The notes: generated by a model not told the origin, from the letters alone. A stretch of 64,000 nt of DNA from Thuidium tamariscinum (GCA_947034885.2 OX344755.2:8062501-8126500), one strand, 5' to 3'; positions 1 to 12,639 are shown, counted from the stretch's first letter. Made by a program: numbers and translations.

Positions 1-94
1 GTGAGCATTAGCCATCTTTTCTTGCTTATTTTAAGTGTAGCCACAATTTGTCAAATTCAATTGACATGAATGCATTTGCTTCGTTTGATTTCAG
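1..94 (+). other. Partial intron at the left edge (RHL1 gene)
   Basis: The window begins with GTGAGC, which fits a plant 5' splice site, and this stretch ends in a pyrimidine-rich tract followed by TTTCAG directly before the first recognisable RHL1 exon. I read it as an intron of the RHL1 gene. If position 1 is truly the donor, the intron is only 94 bases and the missing exon ends exactly at the window edge; that match could be chance. Confidence 0.6.
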
Positions 95-3000
95 GTATTC
101 TACGATGTGACGGGAAAGACGTTTGTAAAAAGGGGCACAGAAAGAACAAGTACCTATTTTCTTTTCCCGGTCTCGTTGCTCCTGTTGCAGGTGGCAAATT
201 CGGTGATCTGACTCAACTGGACTCGAGAAATCCAATCCTGTATGTTGACTTTCCGCAGGCAAGTGGTGCTTCCCGGACACTACGTGTTCTGTTTTGCTGG
301 CTATTTTGCAATCTTGAGACCACTGGTTTGACTCCCCATCGATGGGAATATAACACCGTTTTTTGCAGAAGACTAGTTTATCACTTATCATGCTTCTGTT
401 ATGATGGCAGGGACGACTGAAATTATTCGGCACCATCGTTTATCCCAAGAACAAGTACATTACCCTGAACTTTGTTCGAGGGGCAGGGAACATACAATGT
501 GAAGATATTTTTGAAAGTCTGGTAAATCATTAATTTCGACCTTATGCTTTTCATTAGCTATTGAACTGCAGAGATTTTATCGTTGGGGGACTTGTAACAA
601 TTCATGCACTGTTATTGCCTTCATTTAGCAAGCTTATGCGTGAAACTGAATTAGTTTAATTTTTTTTAAATGGTCACTGATCAGGAGTGCAGCTGAAACA
701 GTTGTCTTTTACGAACATGTAGAAATTAGATTACTGAATTTACTAAAGGTCTGATCTGGAATCAATTTCTTAAAGGCTTAATTCCAACATTCTTGTCACG
801 TTTTTATTGCTGCATTTATATTTGTGTTCCAGCTAGCAGCTTAAGACAGTCGCACATGTTGGCAGGTGGTGTTTTCGGAGGCTTGGTGGATTGGTCCAAA
901 GGAAGACAATCCAGATGAGCTCCGACTTGATATGCCTTTGGACCTTCAGCAGGTATGCCATGCATATTAGTCCAGATTTCTCCTTTCGCAGGAAGATCAT
1001 ATTAGAAGATCATGTCTAATTAACATTGACGTTCACACTTCTGCAGTATCTCTTGAATCCGGAAGTTCTGTAAATCAATAGCTCATTTCCGTTTACAATG
1101 ACAGTAAAAGTTTCCATGTTGGTTTATAATAGGGTTTTGAACCTTCATGGAAATGTGCTTTTATTGCCATCAGTGTACGCAACATAGAGTTCTGCTAAGA
1201 CTCTTCGATCTGTGGCATTGTTAAATAGGAAAAACATGCGGTGTACGACTTTGCAGGTGGAGCGGGTAATCCAAGAAATCCTAAAAATGATGCTGATTTC
1301 CAACCTTCACAATTCGAACCAGTCCAGGCATCACAGTTGGAGTCTAGTAAACTGAGCACTCCGAAGGCTCAGCTTAAAATGGACCAATGGCTTTCTCATG
1401 TGAAAGCGTCAGGAAATAAACCTTCTGACAGCAATGCTAAAGCAAAGCAAAGAATCGCAGATGAATGGGAGTCAGATGAAGATGGTGAAGGTTTAGTCAA
1501 CCTGGCAGACGTGCAAACCCCCTCACGACAATCTGCTCGTACCGCTGGGAAGAAATATTCGTAAGCATGATAAAGCATTCTTAATCAGTTACACTACGCA
1601 TTGTGCAATATCAAAGCACAAGGTGCTTTGTGATTACGTTGCTTGTAATTTCATATGAATCATGTGTTGCAATCTTTCCAATATCAGGTATGTGGAGTCG
1701 TCCTCAGAGGAGAAAGAGACAGAAGACAGCGGTGGAGATGATGATTTAGAGGCTGAACAGAGAGAACCTGAAGGCAAGACTACCAACAAGTTTTACAGAA
1801 GGAAGGCTGCAGATGATAGTTTCTTGGTTCCTGAATCACAAGCATCAAAAATGGATGTGGCAGGTGGCATACGTCTTCCGTGAATATGCTTTATTGATGC
1901 AATGAGCTACCATTTGCTGTTAATTTTCTGCTTACCTCAACTTCTGAAAGTGTCAAGAAGTGGTATTATGTCAGAGAAGGTGATGCACTTGAGATATGTT
2001 GGATCTTCGGTGTGGAAGTATATTCTAGCTTCTGTTAATCCTTCTAGATTTGATCCAGATCCTTTGAACGGAAATCTTCATCCTGACGTGGCCGTCGCAA
2101 TGGATGTAAATGATGATGAAGAAATTAATGTCATCGACCATTTAGCGGCTTCACAAACTTCAGCTCCAAGAAGCACTGCAAGTGGCATATCAGATTCAAT
2201 CCAAGCGGTTGCAAATGCAAGTACAGCAAGAGCAGGATCCAAGCAGTCCAGTTTATCTACGTTCTTTTTGAAGTCAAGCGAGAAGGTCAGTTTCCAGTGA
2301 ATACAATGGATAGTTACTTGTGTTACGTATCAGCTAACCTTTCATTGAGTGAATATGTGATTTTGTGACTGCCTCTCTGTTCAGGAAAAGGGTACAAATG
2401 TGGAGCCGTCCATTTCATTGGTGGAAGTAGGTTAGTACCTTATCTGATTTTGTGACCCTGCTTGTTTGCCTCCCAAACTTGCATCTTATTGGGGAAGTAA
2501 AGTTGTCCAATTTGCAAAAGATACACTTGCTAACCTGGATTGTAATATCGTCGTCGCATTCATAGTTTCTTAGTGCTTGTCGAGACTCATCGTTTGGATG
2601 GAGTCGGGGGGGTGAAGATTTTTAGCTTTATATTTCAACTCTGACTGTTGTGGCTTTTATGCAGGTGTCACTAGAACTTACCAAAGATCAAAAGTCAAAC
2701 AGGTGATTATGGCTCGACGAATGTTTTTTTGCGTAGTAGAGTATGAGAGTTCTAATTATTCTTTTTGAATAGTTGTCATTATGCATTCTGTGTGTGCTGA
2801 ATATCTAGGATTGAGACCAGAGTTCGAAAATTCTGGACAATTAGAAATGAGTTTCGAGGAAGTGGTGTTTTATTTAACCGAGCAGTCCTTTGGATTATTT
2901 GCGTTGGTGGATGCAGTCAACCTTGGAAACGGATGACGCTTCTAAAGAGGACGGGAGCTTGACACCAAAACCCGAGGTAAATTCTTGCCGTTCAACCGTT

Positions 3001-3969
3001 CCTGGAGAAGCACCTTGTTAGTATCGTAATGGCAGCCCATGACTAATTATCTTTTTCAACACTATAGCTGGCCTGTACATCTCCGAGCAGGGAGAACTAG
3101 ATTTAGTGGTCAGATTGTAGCGAATGTGTTGATTGTGATACTCATTTAATTACCAACGCATTGTTTAGTTTCGAATGCAAAATTTTCATCTTCATCAACC
3201 TCTTTTTGATGCATATTGATTTTTAGAATTTAATCTGCAGATGGAACCGGTATTACTAGATACACCCCCTGAAAGCAATGGTTCTAAGCGCAAAAGAAAA
3301 GCTACTTCAGAAGGGAAAAAAACTCCAAAAGGTGGCAACCTGATGTGCTCAGGAACGAGTTCTGTGTTGTTTATATTATATATTAGAGATGTCTTCACGT
3401 TCCTTCTACTTTTTTGCATAATTTGCTTTATCAAGCTGAGCTTTTCAAGGCTTGATGATTCATCACTAAATGTCGTTTCATTAACTGTGCTCCTCAGGAA
3501 CTGGGAGAAAAGGCACATCGCCTGGCAAAAGAAGAAAGAAGACAACTGAGGTACATCGAAGGGATCATTAAATCTTGTTAATTTCTTCAAAGTGTTTGTC
3601 GACAGTCGTTTGCGTTAAGGCATCCAGCTTATCATCTTAAGCCACTGTCAATCGATTGCTGTATTTAGGAAAAGTGTAGACATGCTGAGATTTTGTGTGT
3701 TTGTGTGAAGGATATTCAGTCGAAGGAACAGCCAATTGTGGTACGGTACCAACCAATCAACCTTGGAGTTGCACATGTTTTTTGGGTCACCGAATAGATA
3801 TTGTTCGACTGTCAACTGAAATTGTGTTATATAAGATGTAAATTGAGGTTTGCACGATGCTGCTGTTTTACTCCCGGGTCTGGAGTTATGTTTTTTACTT
3901 ACACTCAACATAGTCTACGTTGTTTTCTTTGTATTTTGACAGGTTTCTGATGATAGTGATGCGGGTTGA
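95..3969 (+). CDS. RHL1: RHL1/HYP7-like DNA-binding protein, topoisomerase VI complex subunit (5' partial, spliced)
   Basis: RHL1 is a plant nuclear protein that works with the topoisomerase VI complex (SPO11-3, TOP6B, BIN4) and is needed for endoreduplication. My exon model is 95-258, 411-521, 866-952, 1229-1560, 1688-1863, about 2029-2285, 2385-2430, 2665-2702, 2917-2976, 3241-3331, 3498-3550 and 3943-3969 (stop TGA). It gives one open frame of about 479 residues; phases agree at every junction. The family core lies in the first 140 residues: HRKNKYLFSFPG, RNPILYVDFPQ, LFGTIVYPKNKYITLNF and FSEAWWIG. An acidic Ser/Glu-rich middle follows, then QSSLSTFF (about 362-369), a PIP-box-like motif, and a basic tail with KRKRK and KRRKK, likely nuclear localisation signals. 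The start of exon 6 is uncertain: 1951 is also in frame. The N-terminus lies left of the window. Recognition of the family is firm; the small 3' exons are inferred from splice sites and phase. Confidence 0.88.
259..410 (+). other. GC-AG intron of RHL1
   Basis: Exon 1 ends ...VDFPQ at CAG and is followed by GCAAGT, not GT; the next exon starts after GGCAG with GRLKLFGTIVYPK, matching the family without a gap. CAG|GCAAGT is the usual strong context of GC-AG introns. The intron is 152 bases, so retention would shift the frame and stop at 418-420. Confidence 0.75.
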
Positions 3970-4560
3970 AGACGAAAGGCGTGGTTCCAGAACTCTCCTT
4001 TTCATTATTAAGTTGGTCAGTCCTTTCCAGCTGCCGTTGAAAAGTCCGCAAGGAATGACCTTGGTGGCAGATGATGTAAGACAAAGCCCAAGGTTCAATT
4101 CAGTGCCTTGTCGACGTGGAACACTCGGGAGTGGCCAAGATATCAGCATCATTGGGAGTCAAGTTTGTTACATGTTGCTATAACTTATGACACGAATTCT
4201 GATGCTCCTGGATGAACGGCTTGTTGGGGGTTTAGAATATCCGTGGCCTATCAAGCATCTCCGATTCAAGATCATGTTTGTTGTGTTCGAGTCAGATATT
4301 AAGTACTCGTAGTTGCTGAATACCTTTCGGTCATGTTGTGTATGTTGACATGGCTACTCTCCAGGAAGTTAGTGCACTAAAGTGCACTGATTTGTACCTT
4401 CGAGCACTTTGGTAAACTCGCAGAACCCTCTGAATAAGGAGAGCTGGAGTTTTTGCATTTGTGCAAATCAAATTACTCATCTTAATCCAACTTGACTGTA
4501 CACTTGGCAAAATTCAACTGATTTTGTTTGCACAGGGCTCACATCTCATGTGTAGTATTT
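3970..4560 (+). other. RHL1 3' untranslated and downstream flank
   Basis: Between the RHL1 stop and the start of the AT-rich spacer the composition stays close to that of the gene. No further conserved reading frame is visible. This is the probable 3' UTR and termination zone, but I see no canonical AATAAA at a convincing place, so the end is not fixed. Confidence 0.4.
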
Positions 4561-6734
4561 GTAGTAGTTTAAGGTGAGAACACCCCAAACCGTCAAAATA
4601 AGCAATTCTGTGAAGTTTGAAGTACTTTTTTTTAAGAAAAAGCATTTTTGTGCATGTTTTTTAGTACAGGAGAACCTCTCTAAACCAATACTTAGGTTTG
4701 GATTGATTTCACAACAATGAATTAGAGAGGAGTATTGGCTTTTAGAGGGTTAGATGTAGTCATAACTTTTGTAATATGGCCAAATTTAGAACCAGTTTGA
4801 CAACATTGGCTTACAAAAAAATTTCAAAGCAAAATTATATAGAGTAATTTTTGGATGACATGTAATTTCTATGAATTTTTAATGTAGAAGCTTTGTAGGC
4901 CATTGAAATCATCATATAGCTTGGTCATAAAACCAAAATCTAGAGGATCAATAGTTAACAAATTGTAATTAATTAGGGAAGAAAATTGTTTAATTAGACC
5001 TTCTAGAGACACTTTCAATAGAAATCTATTTGTCAATGATGCTTATATGGATGGTTTTAGTTGTTTTTACCTTGATATGTTGAACAAGTTAGAAATCATC
5101 CTCACTCTATGGAAGACAATCAAAGCTTTCATGCTTTTGTGTTAATTTACCTACTTGTTGAGGAATACTACAATATATGCATGCAATTAATCACTACTTA
5201 AAAAAGATGATACAAAATTTTGAACATTAGTCAACACTATTTTATACTCTAAAGTGTTGAAAGCAATGTTGATTTTTTTTTCACTATCATTTTAGTGTCA
5301 AAAATTTGTTATAAATTTGTACTATCTACAAGAGTGTTGTAAAGAACGCTAGAAAAATGATTGAAAAGAGTGTTGAAAAAAGTGCCAAAAAATTGGTTGT
5401 AAAAATGTGCTTCACTTTGAAAATTCATGGAATTGTTGAAAAAAGTGCTTTATTTTGAAAATCCATAATTATTTCTACAAGGGGCTAAAAATAAAAAATA
5501 ACTTAGGTTTGGTGCAACTTCCTCTAGAATAAAATTTGAAGGTTTGTACACCTTTAAAAAAAGAGATCATTAATGTATAAAATACTACAAAGAGACATCA
5601 TCTCATATAAGTTACAAAAGAATTCTAAGTTCATACAATGTCATGGTACAAGGATACTAGAATTTCCTCCACCAACCATGAACTTAAAGGATCAAATCTC
5701 ATGGCTTAGAAGTTACTTGCCCTAGGCAATCCATGTGAGATTTAGGCACCAAGTGAGTAGAATCCCCACATAAATTTTGGCAATTGCAAGTCATTTACAT
5801 ATTCAGCTAATAGCTAAAGTGAATGTCCCATTTGTCTACTTAGAAGTTGACTATAGTTTACCAAAAAGTCAAGTATGTTGAATTGGTTTGATACAATAAC
5901 AATAAGATAATCTTGTATTTGGAAATATCATTATTTTATTATTTATTTGAATATATGGAAAATTAAAGAAAAATTATATTTAATAAAGAATGGAAAGGAA
6001 AAAAATTGCTGAATTTCTTTCACATTCGGAAAGATAAAATCAAATTGAGGGCATTTTTTTGGAATATGCTTCATTGGAGAAGCTCAAAAGTATCCTTCAA
6101 ATTCAACCCTTAAATACTCTTAGGGATGCAAAATGTTGTTTGGATAACTTCTTAAGATGAAGAAATATGTTTATTCATTCCAATTTTGTTTGGATGTTGC
6201 CTACGTATATTTTTAGTGAGAAGGATTGCAAATTTCTTCATTACAATATTATTGACTTTTCTAAAGAAGAAGATGCTTAATCCATGAATCACCTTTGTAT
6301 ATTGTGACAATTTTTTGTTATTTATCCTTGATGTGAACTTTAGCTATAAAAATGATATTCTTTGGGATTTGAGTCCAATTAATAAAATAAAGCATATTGA
6401 GTGTAGTTTCTACACTAATTTAAAAATTTTCAATTCATAAATTTCAATACTTCAAAGCACTATAAGCGTTGGTCTAATAACCATAGTGTATTGATTTCTA
6501 ATTTTAGAATGGTACAATAACTTTGGTTTATACCATTATATTATATATACATCTACGGTGTAAAATCCATATTCTTTTGAATATATTCTATTTTTATATG
6601 GATTTTTTCATAATTTTCTTACAACAGTTTCAAATTTCTCTAAAATAATTGAAAATCTTGTAATTTATAGTATGCATATTATTTCATTTTTGAAAAATAA
6701 ATATATTTAAATTTTCATCAATATATAAGATAAA
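4561..6734. other. AT-rich intergenic spacer
   Basis: No gene is visible. Around 5,220-5,470 short AGTGTTGAAAA-like phrases recur without a clear unit. The stretch 6,340-6,734 resembles two other places in the window (45,195-45,660 and 47,395-47,880), sharing the order of an AACAAAATGAA-like phrase, a TTTACACCAT phrase and a GGTGTAAT/GGTGTAAA phrase; it is an old dispersed repeat copy. Confidence 0.5.
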
Positions 6735-7150
6735 ACAAACCATTGTGGTTAGAATTAGGAGTCTCCCTTATGCCATTGCTAAAAAAATTCAAAATTTTTC
6801 CCACATATAGATAAGTGTGAGAAATAGTGAAAGCAATCAAAATTAAACTTCTTAAAAAGATTATGAATTTTTTATGAATTTTTGAAGTGATCAACCCAAA
6901 AGAATCTGAAGGCTACCCAAAAACAAAGAAAAATTGTATCCAATGTGCTCATTTTAATTATCTAAAGTAGTCACAATAATTTCTAGTGTAGGCTGTGAAA
7001 AGTCACTTACTACAATGATTTACATTGAAAAAGTAGGTCAGTGATTCTAATGAGGTGACTAATCACTCTATTGGTATCATGTTAGACATTAATTGTGGCC
7101 TAAAAACCCATCATAAGGTCATTAGGTGTCCATCATAGGTCACCTGATTG
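6735..7150 (+). repeat. Dispersed repeat copy, partner at 49,862-50,310
   Basis: This stretch and 49,862-50,310 share the same run of phrases in the same order and orientation: AAAACAA then TGGTTAGAATT, CCATTGCT, a TTTTTCCC tract, CAAAAGA, GGCTACCC, TTTCTAATGTAG/TTTCTAGTGTAG and AAGTCACTT. Divergence is high, so this is an old transposon or its relic. No coding potential is seen. Confidence 0.6.
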
Positions 7151-8673
7151 TCACTAGTGTACCAAAACATCCACAAATTGATGGGTTCTAAATGCATCCC
7201 TCATTTAGGAATGAGTATGATAATTGAAATAGTGATGACACTAGTGATGGCAAGAGTTTTATGAATTGATTGGGCTCTAAATGCATCTCATATCTAGGAG
7301 AGAGTGATATGTTCATTGAAATATCTATTATTGCCATTGATGAGGTAAATAAGCCTATACATCACTATTCAATTACCATGCTATTTTGTGTCAATATATA
7401 ATGGGTATGTTCCATTAGTGCATGTCTCAAATTTACAAATGCAATATATAACAAAACTTAATTTCATTTTGGTAGACATACCCATTTTATTGTGATGGCT
7501 TTATAGGCTGACTTATTGTAGACAACACCTAAATGCATTGTTTATTGAAAATGATTCTTTATTTGTAGCTTCTCATCCACTCATCTCTCTTCCTTCATTG
7601 CTTAAAGAGAAGTGCCAAAGCTAATTGTAATAGTGAGTCAATGAGATTGAAATGAGTCCAAATGAAATATCTACATTTATATTGAATAAAATACGCATCC
7701 TCAAGGATTCTTTTTTGCATTATTCATCCTTGTATTTGCACAAATTAAACTCAGTTGCTCAACAAATTACCTACATCCTACAATGTGAAATGCTCAAGTT
7801 ATCTATTATAGTTACCTCTACCTTAGTGAGCTTTGCAATTATAACAACTATTTGGGCAATTACTAAGGAGTATTAGCAAGTCTAACATTCATGGTTGTGA
7901 GATTGAATTTATTTCTTGAAAAATGTAATCTTTCAAATATAAAAAATTTGAGATAATTTTTCAATAATTTTTAATCATTAAAAAATGATAATTTTGGAAA
8001 GATTGATTCCCCTAAAACTTTGGCATTTATGTTACAAAAAATTGAATGCCAAAATATATTAAAATTCTATAATTGAAAAACTTATGAGGCACAATTGTAA
8101 ATAAAATTTGGCATTTTCAAATTATTCAAACTCTCATATAAATTGTGTAGTGTAGAATATCCTTTAGAAATTAAGAACCAAGCTCAAAATCAAATCATTT
8201 ATCATGATTATTGTAAGCTTGGTATAATTTGATGAGCTTTGCTTAAGAAGAAAAATAGTGTTTGCATAAAATAAAGTTTATAAACCGATGAAGTGACATG
8301 TAGCATCACATTACAATTTTCAAAACTTTCAATCATTTTCATTCATTTTCCTATTTCTTCAAGAGAATTCTATGCCTTAGATGTGAGAGGTGAATGCATC
8401 TCTGAATCAATTAACTTTTAATGACCAAGAGGTTTTGGAAAAAATACAAATGTAATAATAAATTTAAATTTAACATAAAAAAATTTAATGTTTAACATTT
8501 CAAATTTTCAATGATTGAATAATACTGCAACTTTGATTGTTTTGTAAGAAAAGGCAAGCAATTGAATGAAGAAAACATTAAGACATCAATTCTTTTTTCA
8601 AATGCCCATTTATGTCTTTGCAACAAATATGAAATAACTTATTAGCACAAATCAAAATAAATTAATGATTTGA
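7151..8673. other. AT-rich intergenic spacer
   Basis: No gene is supported. A 74-codon open frame at 7,652-7,876 with a hydrophobic stretch has no recognisable family and lies in random-looking AT-rich DNA, so I do not call it. The right end abuts the first TTAA-flanked element. Confidence 0.45.
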
Positions 8674-9608
8674 TTAACCCCTAAAGGACCAAAGGACCTT
8701 TTTGGCAACATAGCAATTTTGGGTAAGTACATGTGACTAGAGATTTTCATGTTTTGGAACCAAACTTTAACAGAAGGTGTGAAGTGTGAACGAGGAGTAT
8801 CTTCAAAGCCCAACAATTTTCATGACTTTTGACTACAAGTTTGAAAAGTTATTGCATGATATGTTATTTGTTTCTCAATTTGGGTAGTTCAAGCAGATAA
8901 AAAAAAATCACTTTTTTTTAAAAATAAAAATTTGAAATTGTTTTTATAGATTTATATATGGAAAGCTTTGAATCATTCTATTTGGATTAATGAGTCAAAA
9001 GTTATGAAGAATTTTAGTTTCCGGGTGGTTACGGATTTTCTACTCTAAAAGAAACTTTGAAGTCCTTTGTTTTACTCCATTTTCAATATTTTTGAAAAAA
9101 ATTGAAAAATTGGATGTATATTGTTCATTACAACATTTGAACCATTAAAATTGGCATTTTTCAATTCAACAAATAAATTGTTAATATTTTAGTATTTTGA
9201 TTCATTCTCTACTTCTTTCTACTTACTATTTTTTTCGAACATGTTGTACAATTCCAAATGATTTGAAAATTTTCAAGCATGTAGACAACTCGAATTGAAG
9301 AATGAATCCAAAGTGTAAAAACCATTTTGAAAAAAATTTCATACAAATGTGGCCTTCTCAATTGCAGTTGCCCGAATTTTCATAGTGGTAAGAAAAGGAC
9401 CTCTGCAACTTCAAACACTAACATCTTGCAACCTACATAGTGAAACTTTCTGAAATTTTTTCTACATCTTCTTTAACTATTGCACTAAAAGATCCTATGG
9501 TTACATTATTCTAGAAATGTTTTTTTTGTTAAATTTTGTAGTTGTTCTAGAAATGACAGTTTTGGAGCAGTTTTGGTGAAAATACAGTCAAAAACCTTTA
9601 GGGATTAA
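8674..9608 (-). mobile_element. TTAA-flanked TIR element, copy 1 (inverted)
   Basis: The copy begins TTAACCCCTAAAGG and ends CCTTTAGGGATTAA, giving TIRs of about 10 bases inside a duplicated TTAA (one base of the right TIR is mutated). The interior is the reverse complement of copies at 24,289-25,240 and 27,720-28,646, for example GCAACATAGCAATTTTGGG near its left end. It has no conserved open frame, so it is non-autonomous. TTAA duplication with termini beginning CCC is typical of piggyBac-type elements; the assignment is an inference. Confidence 0.8.
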
Positions 9609-10814
9609 AAAATATAGGTTATTTTTTACCTTTTTTAGATCTAGGAATTGAATTTTAAATTTCTTTATTTTCTTTATTGAAATACATTCTCACTATTTCC
9701 TAAATTTCTTTTTGAAATAGGTTTATCATTTCATATAGAAGATTTTTAAGTTCTAAAATTTGGATATCTATTTTAAAATTATTTTACACCGAACTTGCCC
9801 TCCAAACTTAGTATTGACAATGAAAAGTTAAATTTAAGAAAATTCAAGACCATCTTCATTAAAGTTGATTGCATAGAATGCATTTTACATTGATTTTTTT
9901 TTTAAATTCCAAAAGTTAATGAATTTCATCAATTTTATTCTATTTTAAATCCCTGTTAAATTCACATTCTTCTATGCATATGAAAAAAAATTCAACTACT
10001 TCAAAGCACAATTTTGCTTGGGTGAAGTTAATACAAATGTAGACATTTGCATAGCTCTCTAATAAGTTCTTGTGCAACTACATACGGTTTATACATTTTG
10101 AGTATTAGAAACAATCACTTTTTTGAGTATTGGGGTATACATAAAAAACATTTAAAAGAATTCCATTGGACAATAATGCACTAAACTTCTATGAAATGTG
10201 TAGAAATGAGTTCACAAACTTTTATAAAGACAATGGGAAGATTATGCTATTGTAGCATTTGAATTTTTTTTCCTTAAATTCTTTAAATCCTATGTGACAT
10301 AGTCAATATACTTTTAGTACTCTTGGAATGAGTTTTTTCACTGAATAGAGCCCTCTTTTTTGTATGTTTTCTAAGAATGATCATGAAAAACTTTTTGTTG
10401 AATTTTTTTTGTATGTCTTCTCAACTTATTTCTTCACCATAATATTATTCATTACAATTAACAAGACAAACACATTATATCAAAATTTATAGGATGAAAA
10501 CATACTAATTAAAATGAAAGATGAAACATACTTCTCAACTTTAGAAGAGTCAATGAAACTTGGTATGAAAATTCAAGTACATAATAGCATTACAACTACT
10601 AATTCTTTTATCAAAGAATTATAGGAGGACACACTTTGATAATATAATGAAGCTCTTCTATGATTGAACCTACCAATAATAAAATTAATAATATGGTTGT
10701 ATGAGAAACTTTGTACCAAAAAACAAATTTGAGATGTTTCCTAACTAAAACAACATTAAGAATGCAAAAATGTTACAATTTTGTACAATGTTTCCAAACT
10801 AAAACAACATTGTA
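9609..10814. other. AT-rich intergenic spacer
   Basis: No gene, RNA or clear repeat boundary is seen in this stretch. Just before the palindrome, the phrase AACTAAAACAACATT occurs twice about 60 bases apart, a short local duplication. Confidence 0.45.
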
Positions 10815-12204
10815 CAGTGGGGTACCAATCAAAATGTCGTTTTTGAATCCGCAGTGAGAAAAATTTCAGCACTGCCAACTTCCAAAGCCTCTCGAGAGCT
10901 CAAAAATTGGTATTTTACCACGAAATTTTTTCCACAGCATCATCTTTAAGTTTATTATACGTATGCCAAATTTCAAGGCCAAACAATTCACTGAAAAAAA
11001 GTTATTCAAAATCTACCAACATTGGTAGCTGTGGAAATTTTTTCACTACTACCAACTTTGACAGCCTCCCAAAGATTGAATTATTTTTTTTTTGCCATGA
11101 AATTTTTGTCATGAAACAATATCTATGTTTTTAATATGTATAAAAAATTTCAAGGTAAATTTTGTTTTCTTAAGAAGATATTTGAAATCTCCCAACAAGT
11201 GTAGTTTTGAGAAATTTTTCACAATTGCCAACTTCGACACCCTTCCAAGGGCTGAAAAATTGGTTTCTTACTATGAATTTTTTTTGTGAAGTCACCTCTA
11301 TGTTGATAATATGTGCTCCAAATTTCAAGTTCAAATCAATTAACAAAAAAAAGATATACAAAATCTCCCAACATGTGTAGTTGTGAGGAGGAGTTTATGA
11401 GCCCTTAGTATAATGTTATTTTGTGGAGCAAAGTTTGACATGAATGTAAAAACTCAACCTCACAACTACACATGTTGAGAGATTTTGAATATCTTTTTTT
11501 GGGTAAGTGTTTTGAACTTGAAATTTGGAACGTATATTTTCAAAATAAAGTTGATCTTATTCAAAAAATTCATGTTAAATAGACAAATTTTCAGCCCTTG
11601 GGAGGGTGTCAAAGTTGACAATAGAGAAAATTTTCTCACAACTACACATGTTGGGAGATTTTGTATATCTTTTTTTTGTTAATTGATTTGAACTTGAAAT
11701 TTGGAGCACATATTATCAACATAGAGGTGACTTCACAAAAAAAATTCATAGTAAGAAACCAATTTTTCAACCCTTGGAAGGGTGTCGAAGTTGGCAATTG
11801 TGAAAAATTTCTCAAAACTACACTTGTTGGGAGATTTCAAATATCTTCTTAAGAAAACAAAATTTACCTTGAAATTTTTTATACATATTAAAAATATAGA
11901 TATTGTTTCATGACAAAAATTTCATGGAAAAAAAAATAATTCAATCTTTGGGAGGCTGTCAAAGTTGGTAGTAGTGAAAAAATTTCCACAGCTACCAATG
12001 TTGGTAGATTTTGAATAACTTTTTTTCAGTGAATTGTTTGGCCTTGAAATTTGGCATACGTATAATAAACTTAAAGATGATGCTGTGGAAAAATTTCGTG
12101 GTAAAATACCAATTTTTGAGCTCTCGAGAGGTTTTGGAAGTTGGCAGTGCTGAAATTTTTCTCACTGCGGATTCAAAAACGACATTTTGATTGGTACCCC
12201 ACTG
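10815..12204. mobile_element. 1.39 kb foldback element (giant palindrome built of about 177-bp monomers)
   Basis: The left arm (10,815-11,387) and right arm (11,635-12,204) are almost exact reverse complements over about 570 bases, from terminal CAGTGGGGTACC to GGTACCCCACTG, with TA on both outer sides. Each arm is a chain of three diverged monomers of about 177 bases. Their shared marks are a TCTCCCAACA-like phrase, a run resembling TTTTTCACAATTGCCAACTT, and AAATTTCAAG. The 247-bp centre holds a fourth monomer (about 11,459-11,634) without a partner. Mirror-image reading frames in the arms differ by about one residue, so the arms formed or were homogenised recently. TA plus CAGT termini suggest a Tc1/mariner-like MITE; this is an inference. 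Confidence 0.85.
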
Positions 12205-12639
12205 TACAATCTTGATTACTATATCTAAAGGGGAAAAAAAGGAAAAAATTTGAACTATAATGATTCACCATTATAGGTCCTTTTTCCTTATGTTTTCACC
12301 CCTTAAAGACTAGATGTTCAAATTTTAAATAACAAATGAATGAAAACACATTCCAAGCACTCAAAGATACATTTTCTTCATCCATTAATTTATTTGAAGA
12401 TTTTTCTATTAGTTCATTAAGATTTACACAATTAAGATTTTGAAAAATGCTTTGCAAATATTCTATAATTCAAGGAGCACTAGTAGGCTTGACCTCAAGA
12501 AGTATTTTTTTTAGTTCAAAAAATGACTATTCAATGCCTTCTTGAATAAAAAGATAAATTGAAACTCTTTACAAGTCACTATGATTAGAACTTAACATTT
12601 TGAACATAAATGCAAAAAATTCTTGAAAAAAATTCAATT
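12205..12639. other. AT-rich intergenic spacer
   Basis: Low-GC DNA right of the giant palindrome. I see no gene, RNA gene or repeat boundary. Confidence 0.4.

Noticed and set aside
8674..8690. Telomere-like CCCTAAA in the TTAA-element ends
   Set aside because: A single heptamer per end with no tandem repetition; not a telomeric tract.
11170..11852. Two 63-codon frames on opposite strands with almost the same protein
   Set aside because: They are the mirror images of one another in the arms of the palindrome; the other monomers break the frame, so this is not a gene.
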